Below, one piece after another: positions 1 to 5,379 of a stretch of DNA of 6,663 bases; the stretch's first letter is position 1; each line of letters begins with the position of its first letter. The position numbers and the translations under genes were made by a program. The stretch is taken from assembly GCA_035761045.1 (NCBI GenBank), contig DASTRU010000214.1:1-6663 (forward strand), in the 5' to 3' direction. The stretch is from DASTRU01 sp035761045. GTDB lineage: Bacteria > Pseudomonadota > Gammaproteobacteria > Burkholderiales > Burkholderiaceae_E. Under the pieces are notes generated by a model. The model saw only the letters and a list, made by a program, of their open reading frames with translations, made no database searches and was not told the origin of the DNA.

Positions 1-188
1 GCTTTTACTTGATGCGGGCCATGCTCCACGGTACCCACAAGCACCTTCGCCTTGCACGTACCGCACGCGCCATCGCGGCAACCGTAGGGCAAGGTAATGC
101 CATGGCGCATTGCCGCCGCGAGAATGGATTCGCCAGACTCAACCGCAAACTCGCGGCCGCTCGGCCGAACGACAACGTTGAAGCTCAT
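1..188 (-). CDS. 2Fe-2S ferredoxin-domain reductase, CDP-6-deoxy-delta-3,4-glucoseen reductase-like (3' part outside window)
   Basis: Reading the minus strand from an ATG at 188 gives 62 full codons that stay open to the window edge, so only the N-terminus is present. The peptide begins MSFNVVVRPSGREF and contains YGCRDGACGTCK, with Cys37, Cys42 and Cys45 spaced CxxxxCxxC. This is the cluster-binding loop of plant-type 2Fe-2S ferredoxins; the fourth Cys would lie downstream. In betaproteobacteria this N-terminus usually belongs to a roughly 340-residue ferredoxin-FAD-NAD(P) reductase annotated as CDP-6-deoxy-delta-3,4-glucoseen reductase, which passes electrons from NAD(P)H through FAD to the cluster. 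That name comes from family knowledge and the true substrate is not shown. The start is supported by an AGGA Shine-Dalgarno at 194-197, five bases upstream. The gene is divergent from the epimerase at 201. A stand-alone ferredoxin or a phenol-hydroxylase-type reductase cannot be excluded from this fragment. Confidence 0.85.
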   Translation of the reverse strand, partial: MSFNVVVRPSGREFAVESGESILAAAMRHGITLPYGCRDGACGTCKAKVLVGTVEHGPHQVK

Positions 189-193
189 AAAAT
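188..193 (+). promoter_or_regulatory. Candidate -10 element for the epimerase, possibly leaderless
   Basis: TAAAAT matches TATAAT in five of six positions and is followed by seven bases and then the ATG at 201. That spacing would put the transcription start at or next to the A of the start codon. No Shine-Dalgarno sequence precedes this ATG. No convincing -35 box is visible 16-18 bases upstream (the bases there read near CCGAAC). The element overlaps the start codon of the divergent reductase, so it could be a chance product of that gene's A/T-rich start region. It is the only promoter-like sequence in the 12-base gap. Confidence 0.3.
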
Positions 194-200
194 TCCTGCG

Positions 201-1115
201 ATGAAAAGACCCACCGTATTGATCGTAGGCGCTGGCAATGTCGGGTTACGCCTGATCGCATTGCTACGACGAAAATTTCGCGTATTCGCCACGACCAGCA
301 CACCCAAGCGTCGTGCGCAAATCAAACGAGCAGGCGCCAATCCCTTGGTGTTAAACCTAGACCGCTCGAGAGCACGAAAGGTTTTAAGAACAAAGCGCTA
401 CAACGCCGTCGTACACCTCGCGCCGCCCAACACCGGGCCATTAAGCACGACGCGCGATCAACGCACACGCACCTTAGTCCGATCGATTCTAACCGAGCGC
501 TTTGGCGCTTTTCCCTTCGTGTTCGCATACGTCAGCACGAGCGGGGTGTATGGCGATTGCGCGGGTCAGTGGGTTAGTGAATCGCGGCCAACCCAGCCCT
601 ACAACGCGCGCGCGAAACGGCGAGTCGATGCCGAACGCGTGCTGATGAAAGCGGCAAAGCGGCGTGGATGGCGCACGGTCGTACTGCGAGCTCCAGGCAT
701 TTACGACGCAGAACACTTGCCGATCGAGCGTTTGCGCAAACGGCTGCCCGCCATCGTCGCGCACGAGGACAGTTACACCAACCATATCCACGCCGACGAC
801 TTGGCGCGAATGTGTGCCGCCGCGCTCGGCACACGCCACCACATCCGCATCTACAACGCCAATGACGACAGCGCCTTACTCATGGGCGATTGGTTTGATC
901 TTGTTGCCGACACGTTTGGCCTTGAACGTCCGCCACGCGTATCGCGCGCCCAAGCACAACAAGGTGTTAGTCCAATGCTGTGGAGTTTCATGCGCGAATC
1001 TCGACGGTTATCGAATGCGCGAATCAAGCGCGAGCTGCGCGTGCGCTTGCAATGGCCAACGGTTGAGGACTTTTTAAGAACCGTCGCGCAACAAAAAAGG
1101 CGAGACGCCGAATAA
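201..1115 (+). CDS. NAD-dependent epimerase/dehydratase-like atypical SDR protein
   Basis: This 304-residue protein opens with MKRPTVLIVGAGNVG, a Rossmann nucleotide-binding strand and loop with Gly10, Gly12 and Gly15 of GxGxxG. VHLAPP (71-76) and the strand YVSTSGVYGDC (110-120) are typical of extended SDR epimerases, as are the segments around HIHADD (195-200) and IYNAND (218-223). The classical catalytic YxxxK is not in register: near the expected place the sequence is YNARAK, with Tyr134 and Lys139 five apart. This resembles the YeeZ-type, catalytically unassigned SDR proteins, so the cytoplasmic substrate is unknown. The reading frame stays open upstream to the window edge, but that stretch is antisense to the ferredoxin-domain gene and the nucleotide-binding fold starts right after the ATG at 201, so that start was chosen. 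It has no Shine-Dalgarno. The 3' end overlaps a bidirectional terminator and converges on a tRNA gene. Confidence 0.85.
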   Translation: MKRPTVLIVGAGNVGLRLIALLRRKFRVFATTSTPKRRAQIKRAGANPLVLNLDRSRARKVLRTKRYNAVVHLAPPNTGPLSTTRDQRTRTLVRSILTERFGAFPFVFAYVSTSGVYGDCAGQWVSESRPTQPYNARAKRRVDAERVLMKAAKRRGWRTVVLRAPGIYDAEHLPIERLRKRLPAIVAHEDSYTNHIHADDLARMCAAALGTRHHIRIYNANDDSALLMGDWFDLVADTFGLERPPRVSRAQAQQGVSPMLWSFMRESRRLSNARIKRELRVRLQWPTVEDFLRTVAQQKRRDAE

Positions 1116-1131
1116 AGCGCCCCGCCTTTTT
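1094..1131. terminator. Bidirectional intrinsic terminator between epimerase and tRNA-Thr
   Basis: AAAAAGGCG at 1094-1102 pairs perfectly with CGCCTTTTT at 1123-1131 across a 20-base interval, within which CGC at 1106-1108 can also pair with GCG at 1117-1119. The A-tract on the left and T-tract on the right give a U-run in either direction, so it can end both the rightward epimerase transcript and the leftward ispH/tRNA transcript. The left arm lies within the last epimerase codons and the stop codon falls in the loop. The G/C core is only four base pairs, so its strength on the + strand is uncertain. Confidence 0.65.
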
Positions 1132-1141
1132 CACTGAACCC

Positions 1142-1217
1142 TGGTGCCGGTGGACGGAATCGAACCGCCGACCTTCGCATTACGAATGCGCTGCTCTACC
1201 AGCTGAGCTACACCGGC
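1142..1217 (-). tRNA. tRNA-Thr (anticodon CGT)
   Basis: The reverse complement folds as a full 76-base tRNA including an encoded CCA end. The acceptor stem is GCCGGTG with CACCGGC, followed by discriminator A. The D-arm contains GCTCAGCTGGTAGAGC. The anticodon loop is TTCGTAA on the stem GCGCA/TGCGA, giving anticodon CGT, which reads the threonine codon ACG. The T-arm is GGCGG-TTCGATT-CCGTC. The anticodon region is nearly identical to that of the Escherichia coli CGU threonine tRNA (thrW) as I remember it. The gene lies 25 bases downstream of the ispH stop codon on the same strand and may be processed from that transcript. Confidence 0.97.
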
Positions 1218-1230
1218 TTGAAAGCCCGAG

Positions 1231-1236
1231 ATTCTA
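1231..1236 (-). promoter_or_regulatory. Candidate -10 element for tRNA-Thr
   Basis: On the minus strand TAGAAT (1236 down to 1231) sits just after the ispH stop codon and 13 bases before the mature 5' end of the tRNA. It is followed by CTCGGGC, a G/C-rich discriminator of the kind found at stable-RNA promoters under stringent control. The bases 16-18 upstream, inside the ispH end, show no clear -35 hexamer. The tRNA may therefore have a weak promoter of its own in addition to read-through from ispH, but the evidence is one hexamer plus its context. Confidence 0.35.
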
Positions 1237-1242
1237 TCAAAG

Positions 1243-2184
1243 CTAAGCCGAACCTTTTGACTCCGCGAGTTCGCGCGGCAATTTAAACGTCACGCCTTCT
1301 TCAACGCCGTCCAACGCGCGCACGGTTTTCACGCCCAACGCCTTGAGCCGAACGACGATTTGCTGCACCAAAACTTCTGGTGCCGACGCGCCAGCCGTCA
1401 ACCCAATGCGCTTCTTACCGACCAACCATTCCGGCCGAATATCGTCCGCGCTATCCACCATGTACGACGGCACGCCACGCTTTTCGCCCAGTTCACGTAG
1501 TCGGTTTGAATTGGAACTCGTGCGGCTGCCGACCACCAAAATCACATCCACCAAAGGCGCCATGAACTTCACGGCGTCTTGCCGATTCTGCGTCGCGTAG
1601 CAGATATCGCCTTTCTTGGGCGCGGCGATCGATGGAAAGCGCCGATGCAACGCCTCGGTGATCGCGGCGGTATCGTCAACCGAGAGCGTGGTTTGCGTGA
1701 CATACGCGAGTCGTTGCGGATCACGCACCTGCAAACGCTCGACATCCTCGATCGACTCGACGAGGTGCATGCCTTCGCTCGCCTGCCCCATCGTGCCCTC
1801 CACTTCCGGATGCCCGGCGTGGCCGACCATAATGATCTCGCGCCCGTGCGCACGCAGCCGCGCCACTTCGACATGCACCTTGGTCACGAGCGGACATGTG
1901 GCGTCGAACACCTTAAGACCGAGCGATGCCGCCTCGTCGCGCACCGCCTTACTCACGCCGTGCGCGGAAAACACGAGGGTCGACCCCGTTGGCACGTCGC
2001 GCAAATCCTCGATGAACACCGCGCCTTTCGCGCGCAAGTCCTCCACGACGTATTTGTTATGCACGATTTCGTGCTTCACATAGATTGGCGCGCCAAATTC
2101 CGTCAGCGCCCGCTCAACAATTTCGATCGCTCGATCGACGCCAGCGCAAAACCCTCGCGGCTGGGCTAAAAGCAACTCTTCCAT
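1243..2184 (-). CDS. ispH: 4-hydroxy-3-methylbut-2-enyl diphosphate reductase (IspH/LytB)
   Basis: IspH is the cytoplasmic iron-sulfur enzyme that reduces HMBPP to IPP and DMAPP in the last step of the MEP isoprenoid pathway. Counted from the ATG at 2184, the 313-residue protein has the three cluster cysteines Cys13 (PRGFCAG), Cys97 (DATCPLVTK) and Cys195 (DICYATQNR). It also has active-site His42 (VHN), His125 and Glu127 (HPEVEGT), Ser223-Ser224-Asn225 (SSNSNR) and Ser267 (TAGASAP), all near their positions in the 316-residue E. coli enzyme. A GTG at 2211 would add nine residues and has AAAGGG upstream. I prefer the ATG, which has AAGG nine bases upstream and an N-terminus of the family's usual length. 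It follows fkpB on the same strand by 51 bases (24 with the GTG start), matching the fkpB-ispH pairing known in E. coli, and precedes tRNA-Thr. Confidence 0.97.
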   Translation of the reverse strand: MEELLLAQPRGFCAGVDRAIEIVERALTEFGAPIYVKHEIVHNKYVVEDLRAKGAVFIEDLRDVPTGSTLVFSAHGVSKAVRDEAASLGLKVFDATCPLVTKVHVEVARLRAHGREIIMVGHAGHPEVEGTMGQASEGMHLVESIEDVERLQVRDPQRLAYVTQTTLSVDDTAAITEALHRRFPSIAAPKKGDICYATQNRQDAVKFMAPLVDVILVVGSRTSSNSNRLRELGEKRGVPSYMVDSADDIRPEWLVGKKRIGLTAGASAPEVLVQQIVVRLKALGVKTVRALDGVEEGVTFKLPRELAESKGSA

Positions 2185-2235
2185 CACGTACTGCCTTGCA
2201 TCCAAATTCACGTTCTTGCCCTTTGCGCAATGCGC

Positions 2236-2694
2236 TTAAAGCACGCCGATGATCTTGACCTCAAACGTCACCGCCCGCCCCGCCAGCGGATGATTGAAGT
2301 CGAGCAACGCATACTCTGGCGTCAAATCGTTGAGCAACCCTTGAAACGTTCCTCCGTTCGGCCCGGGAATTTGCACATAGTCACCGGGACGACATTGCCC
2401 TTTCGGGTCGATCTCGAAGTCATACACCGACCGTGAAAGCCGTTGCACGAGCTCGTCGCTTCGCGGCCCAAAGGCCTCGCCTTCGGCCGTCTCGATTACT
2501 TGATGATCGCCCTCGGCAAGGCCGATCAAACGCGCTTCAAGCCCAGGCGTTAATTGCCCCGTCCCTAATTGCAACGTGGCCGGCTGCTGCGTGAAGGTAT
2601 TGACGATATCGACCATGCCATCGGGCCCCGCGAATGCAAGCCGGAAATGCAGGGTGACATGAGCGTTTTCAACGATGCGGGCAGGAGGATTCAT
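2236..2694 (-). CDS. fkpB: FKBP-type peptidyl-prolyl cis-trans isomerase, SlpA/FkpB family
   Basis: The 152-residue protein matches the length and pattern of SlpA/FkpB, a cytoplasmic two-domain prolyl isomerase and chaperone. The FKBP core runs from about residue 10 (AHVTLHFRLAF) to 72, including LGTGQLTPGLEARLIGLAEG (43-62). An insert-in-flap region follows at about 73-132 (EAFGPRSDELVQRLSR), and the core closes with DFNHPLAG (132-139) and a C-terminal strand. DFNHPLAG and AFG followed by an acidic/hydrophobic run are hallmarks of this subfamily. No signal peptide or membrane segment is visible. The ATG at 2694 is supported by family length but lacks a close Shine-Dalgarno; AAAGG is 13 bases away, too far. 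TAGAAT lies six bases upstream instead. It is probably first in a unit with ispH and is divergent from radC, with 37 bases between the start codons. Confidence 0.95.
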   Translation of the reverse strand: MNPPARIVENAHVTLHFRLAFAGPDGMVDIVNTFTQQPATLQLGTGQLTPGLEARLIGLAEGDHQVIETAEGEAFGPRSDELVQRLSRSVYDFEIDPKGQCRPGDYVQIPGPNGGTFQGLLNDLTPEYALLDFNHPLAGRAVTFEVKIIGVL

Positions 2695-2700
2695 CGCAAA

Positions 2701-2706
2701 ATTCTA
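2701..2706 (-). promoter_or_regulatory. Candidate -10 element for fkpB-ispH, possibly leaderless
   Basis: On the minus strand TAGAAT (five of six to TATAAT) is followed by TTTGCG and then the fkpB ATG at 2694. Transcription starting about seven bases after the hexamer would begin at the ATG itself. A TTGAAA lies upstream, but 20 bases away instead of the usual 16-18, so the -35 is weak or absent. The lack of a Shine-Dalgarno at the usual distance fits a leaderless transcript. Confidence 0.4.
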
Positions 2707-2731
2707 GCCTTTCAAAGACTTACCGCTTTCA

Positions 2732-3409
2732 ATGCCGCCGATTACCGATTGGCCCGAAGACGAACGTCCTCGGGAACGCTTGCTTGCGCTAGGTCCGCAA
2801 GCGCTATCCGACGCCGAACTGCTCGCTGTTTTCCTGCGCATCGGCATACGCGGTAAAAGCGCCGTTGATCTCGCACGCGAATGCATCGCGCGCTTTTCAA
2901 CGTTGCCGCAATTGTTTTCGGCGCCGCTTGCCGCGTTCTCCGCCATTCCAGGCATGGGGCCGGCCAAATACGCGCAACTTCAAGCAGTGCTTGAACTTGC
3001 GCGCCGGTGCCTGCAAGCCGAGCTTACGGTAAATCCTTCGCTCGAATCGCCCGCGAAAGTACGCGACTTTCTTCGCTTGCAAATCGGCCGGCTAACGCAC
3101 GAAGTATTCGTGGTGCTCTTCCTCGATTCTCAAAACCGTTTACTTGCAAGCGAGGAGTTGTTTCGCGGCACGCTCGCTCAGACCGCCGTGTATCCACGCG
3201 AAATCGTTAAACGAGCGCTCGCGCATAACGCCGCGTCGGTGATTTTGTCGCACAATCATCCGTCGGGAACGCTCGAACCCAGCCAAGCGGACCGAATACT
3301 GACCGACGCGCTCAAACAAGCGCTCGCCTTGGTTGATATTCGAGTTCTTGACCACGTCATCGTCGCGCGCAATCAAACGCTTTCCTTTGCCGAACGCGGA
3401 CTAATATAA
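2732..3409 (+). CDS. radC: RadC family JAB/MPN-domain protein
   Basis: The 225-residue protein is full length for RadC. It has the N-terminal helical region (WPEDERPRERLL, then LSDAELLAVFLRIGIRGKSA), a helix-hairpin-helix-like segment AIPGMGPAKYAQLQ (71-84), and a C-terminal JAMM/MPN metalloprotease-like domain. The metal motif is intact: His174-x-His176-P-S-Gly179, then Ser184 and Asp187. The family was once linked to DNA repair through E. coli radC, but that phenotype was later traced to recG, so the cellular function remains unsettled and repair should not be assumed. The ATG at 2732 fits the usual RadC N-terminus, although no Shine-Dalgarno precedes it. The gene is divergent from fkpB, and no terminator is visible between it and rpmB, so some read-through into the ribosomal genes is possible. 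Confidence 0.95.
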   Translation: MPPITDWPEDERPRERLLALGPQALSDAELLAVFLRIGIRGKSAVDLARECIARFSTLPQLFSAPLAAFSAIPGMGPAKYAQLQAVLELARRCLQAELTVNPSLESPAKVRDFLRLQIGRLTHEVFVVLFLDSQNRLLASEELFRGTLAQTAVYPREIVKRALAHNAASVILSHNHPSGTLEPSQADRILTDALKQALALVDIRVLDHVIVARNQTLSFAERGLI

Positions 3410-3418
3410 CCCCTTCAT

Positions 3419-3448
3419 TTGCGGCCGACGGATGTAAGCCTTTATAAT
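3419..3448 (+). promoter_or_regulatory. rpmB: Promoter of rpmB-rpmG
   Basis: A perfect TATAAT at 3443-3448 has a weak TTGCGG at 3419-3424 with an 18-base spacer. It is followed by CGCCGGC, a G/C-rich discriminator typical of ribosomal promoters under growth-rate or stringent control. Transcription would start near 3455, giving a leader of about 138 bases before rpmB. The -10 is strong evidence; the -35 matches only three of six positions. Confidence 0.6.
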
Positions 3449-3581
3449 CGCCGGCTTTTCCGCCGACGCATTTTCCGTTTTACGCACCGCACCGCGGTCG
3501 AATGCGTTTTGGCCCGTTCGTTTTTCAACCGAATTTGCGAGAGGGCGCGTTTAATACCACGCGTCGTTACGCAGTCTTCCT

Positions 3582-3592
3582 GGGGTGCTGAA
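3582..3592 (+). promoter_or_regulatory. Ribosome binding site deciding the rpmB start
   Basis: GGGG at 3582-3585 with a seven-base spacer precedes the ATG at 3593. This, with the match to other L28 N-termini, fixes the start, although the same frame stays open well upstream. Confidence 0.5.
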
Positions 3593-3826
3593 ATGGCACG
3601 CGTTTGCCAAGTAACCGGCAAGAAGCCGATGGTGGGAAATCATGTCTCCCACGCCAACAACAAAACGAAGCGTCGGTTTTTACCGAACCTTCAATACCGC
3701 CGTTTTTGGGTGGAAAGCGAAAATCGTTGGGTACGCTTACGCGTGTCTACCGCCGCTGTTCGGTTGATCGACAAAAACGGTATTGACTCCGTAATCGCCG
3801 ATCTGCGCGCACGCGGCGAACTCTAA
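3593..3826 (+). CDS. rpmB: 50S ribosomal protein L28
   Basis: The 77-residue basic protein begins MARVCQVTGKKPMVGNHVSH and continues with KTKRRFLPNL, RRFWVESENRWVRLRVS, and ends GIDSVIADLRARGEL. It is colinear with E. coli L28 (78 residues) over its whole length. L28 is a structural protein of the large ribosomal subunit. Only one Cys (Cys5) is present, so this is not the zinc-ribbon type. The reading frame is open 174 bases upstream, but that extension overlaps the TATAAT promoter and has no L28 counterpart. The stop is followed 19 bases later by rpmG, giving the common rpmB-rpmG operon. Confidence 0.98.
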   Translation: MARVCQVTGKKPMVGNHVSHANNKTKRRFLPNLQYRRFWVESENRWVRLRVSTAAVRLIDKNGIDSVIADLRARGEL

Positions 3827-3845
3827 GTCGTTTAAAGGATTCATC

Positions 3846-4001
3846 ATGCGCGACAAGATCAAGCTCGAATCGACCGCTGGTACCGGCCACTTTTACACCA
3901 CCACGAAGAACAAGAAGACGATGCCGGAGAAAATGGAGATCAAAAAATTTGATCCCGTGGCCCGCAAGCACGTGGCGTACAAAGAAACCAAGATTAAATA
4001 A
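3846..4001 (+). CDS. rpmG: 50S ribosomal protein L33 (short, 51 residues)
   Basis: Starting at the ATG at 3846, the translation is MRDKIKLESTAGTGHFYTTT followed by KNKKTMPEKMEIKKFDPVAR and KHVAYKETKIK, then TAA. This is colinear with E. coli L33 from its sixth residue on. L33 is a small component of the large ribosomal subunit near the E site. It lacks CxxC pairs, so it is the zinc-free type. The usual proteobacterial N-terminus has about four more residues (MAKG-like); here translation starts directly at the Arg-Asp/Glu-Lys-Ile motif. AAAGGA at 3834-3839 with a six-base spacer supports this start. The preceding in-frame codons (TTT AAA GGA TTC ATC) do not encode the missing residues. It is co-transcribed with rpmB and ends at a strong terminator. 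Confidence 0.97.
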   Translation: MRDKIKLESTAGTGHFYTTTKNKKTMPEKMEIKKFDPVARKHVAYKETKIK

Positions 4002-4027
4002 TTTCTTTGTTTCTTTAAGTAGAAATT

Positions 4028-4063
4028 AAAAAAGCCTGTTTGGAGATCCAAACAGGCTTTTTT
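4028..4063. terminator. Strong bidirectional terminator between rpmG and the desaturase
   Basis: AAAAAAGCCTGTTTGG at 4028-4043 pairs perfectly over 16 bases with CCAAACAGGCTTTTTT at 4048-4063, with a four-base AGAT loop. The A-tract and T-tract give a U-run on either strand, so it can end both the rightward rpmB-rpmG and the leftward desaturase transcripts, which converge here. Confidence 0.93.
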
Positions 4064-4081
4064 GTTTACGGCGCTTTCGCG

Positions 4082-5269
4082 TTAGGCGTATGAGCGCACA
4101 CGCACCGCCATCTCTTGCAAGGCTCGAACGCCCGATGCCTCGGCACGCTGGCACCATGATTGCAAATGCGCGAGAAGCTGCTCGGTGCTTAGATTGGAAC
4201 GCTCCCAAAGCTTGACGAGCTCCTGGCGCATTTCATAGAGAGTTTTCAACGGCTTGGAGTGCGCCAGTACTTGGCTCAACGTCTCACGCTCGCGCTCACC
4301 CAAACGGTCTGCGTTCAGATGGAGCCAGCGCTTCACTTGGTCGCGATATACCTGCGGAACGTGACGGCGCTCTTCAACGAAGGCGTGCTGCAATGACTTT
4401 GCGTATTTGGCCATTAAGTCGTATCGGTTGGCGATCACGGCCTGCAACGCATCGAGGTCAAGTGATGGGCGCGGCATCGTTAGTTTCGGACGCGGAGCTA
4501 CCTTGCGAACCTTGGCAAGGCCCACATACGACAGCAGCTTGATGTACATCCAACCCGCATCAAACTCCCACCACTTGTTTGAAAGACGCGCCGAGGTGGC
4601 GAACGTGTGATGGTTGTTGTGCAGTTCCTCGCCGCCGATGATGAGACCGACCGGAAAGATATTGGTCGCGCGATCAGGCGAGTCGAAATTGCGGTAGCCC
4701 CAATAATGGCCGATGCCATTGATCACCCCCGCCGCCATGACCGGAATCCACAGCATCTGGACGGCCCAAATCGTGGCGCCGATCGCTCCAAACATAAGCA
4801 GATCGATGATCAACATCAGCCCAACGCCCTGCCATTGAAATTTGGAGTACACGTTGCGCTCCACCCAATCGTCGGGCGCGCCGTGGCTGAACTTAGCGAT
4901 GGTTTCCTTGTTTTTCGCCTCGGCGCGGTACAACTCGGACCCGCACCAAAACACGGTTTCAATACCACGCGTGATGGGCGAATGCGGATCGTCCTCGGTT
5001 TCGCACTTGGCATGGTGCTTACGATGAATGGCGACCCATTCCTTGGTCACCATGCCCGTGGTCAACCACAGCCAGAAGCGAAAGAAGTGCGCGATTACAG
5101 GATGCACATCGAGCGCGCGGTGCGCTTGCGATCGATGCAAATAAACGGTGACGGCGATGATGGTGATGTGCGTGGCGATCAAGGCCCACGCCACCATGAA
5201 ACCCGCCGAGGCATGCGCAAGGCCGTTTGAAAGCCAATTGAGCAAGGGATCGAGAATGGAATCTAGCAA
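4082..5269 (-). CDS. Membrane acyl desaturase, DesA-like delta-9 (phospholipid/acyl-CoA) type
   Basis: The 395-residue integral membrane protein has the three histidine boxes of the di-iron desaturases: HRSQAH (His45, His50), HRKHH (His82, His85, His86) and HNNHH (His217, His220, His221), plus NGIGHYWGYRNF (184-195). Hydrophobic segments lie at about 24-43, 62-73, 149-166 and 168-185. It resembles Pseudomonas aeruginosa DesA, which puts a delta-9 double bond into phospholipid acyl chains using O2, so a role in membrane fluidity is likely. Residues from about 270 on form a charged, helical, soluble extension ending SWCQRAEASGVRALQEM, also present in DesA-type proteins. The start is TTG: the first residues MLDSILD match related proteins, and GGAG at 5279-5282 lies nine bases upstream. 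The first in-frame ATG would remove 24 residues. It ends at the shared terminator with rpmG. Confidence 0.94.
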   Translation of the reverse strand: MLDSILDPLLNWLSNGLAHASAGFMVAWALIATHITIIAVTVYLHRSQAHRALDVHPVIAHFFRFWLWLTTGMVTKEWVAIHRKHHAKCETEDDPHSPITRGIETVFWCGSELYRAEAKNKETIAKFSHGAPDDWVERNVYSKFQWQGVGLMLIIDLLMFGAIGATIWAVQMLWIPVMAAGVINGIGHYWGYRNFDSPDRATNIFPVGLIIGGEELHNNHHTFATSARLSNKWWEFDAGWMYIKLLSYVGLAKVRKVAPRPKLTMPRPSLDLDALQAVIANRYDLMAKYAKSLQHAFVEERRHVPQVYRDQVKRWLHLNADRLGERERETLSQVLAHSKPLKTLYEMRQELVKLWERSNLSTEQLLAHLQSWCQRAEASGVRALQEMAVRVRSYA

Positions 5270-5278
5270 AGTAAGTCA

Positions 5279-5282
5279 CTCC
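5279..5282 (-). promoter_or_regulatory. Shine-Dalgarno supporting the TTG start of the desaturase
   Basis: On the minus strand GGAG within TTGGAGTG is followed by nine bases and TTG at 5269. It is the only purine-rich site suitably placed before the conserved N-terminus, and it favours TTG over the ATG at codon 25. Confidence 0.6.
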
Positions 5283-5379
5283 AACAAGCTAGGGCACCAC
5301 GACAGGTGGGCCGCAAGGACGAACAGCGTAAGTGCTCGTTAAAGGTCTGACTAGTGGAGCCCACGCAAGTTCGGACGGC

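Noticed and set aside
9..200. In-frame N-terminal extension of the epimerase
   Set aside because: The stretch is antisense to a clear ferredoxin-domain coding region, and the Rossmann fold starts immediately after the ATG at 201.
2124..2142. Repeated TCGATCG units and frequent CGATCG sites
   Set aside because: They lie in the conserved DRAIEIVE codons of ispH; similar sites are scattered through other genes without regular spacing, so codon use explains them.
1579..2169. Long open frame antisense to ispH (196 codons)
   Set aside because: It mirrors the ispH codons, is rich in His/Arg without domain patterns, and no ribosome binding site was seen.
3419..3592. In-frame N-terminal extension of rpmB
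   Set aside because: It contains the TATAAT promoter, has no L28 counterpart and begins at a TTG without a ribosome binding site; the openness reflects base composition.
4607..5230. Long open frame antisense to the desaturase (207 codons)
   Set aside because: It is a shadow of the strongly supported desaturase gene, with no recognisable motif or start signal.
5295..5312. Short CCAC/GTGG inverted repeat upstream of the desaturase
   Set aside because: Only four base pairs with no U-tract or second copy; expected by chance.
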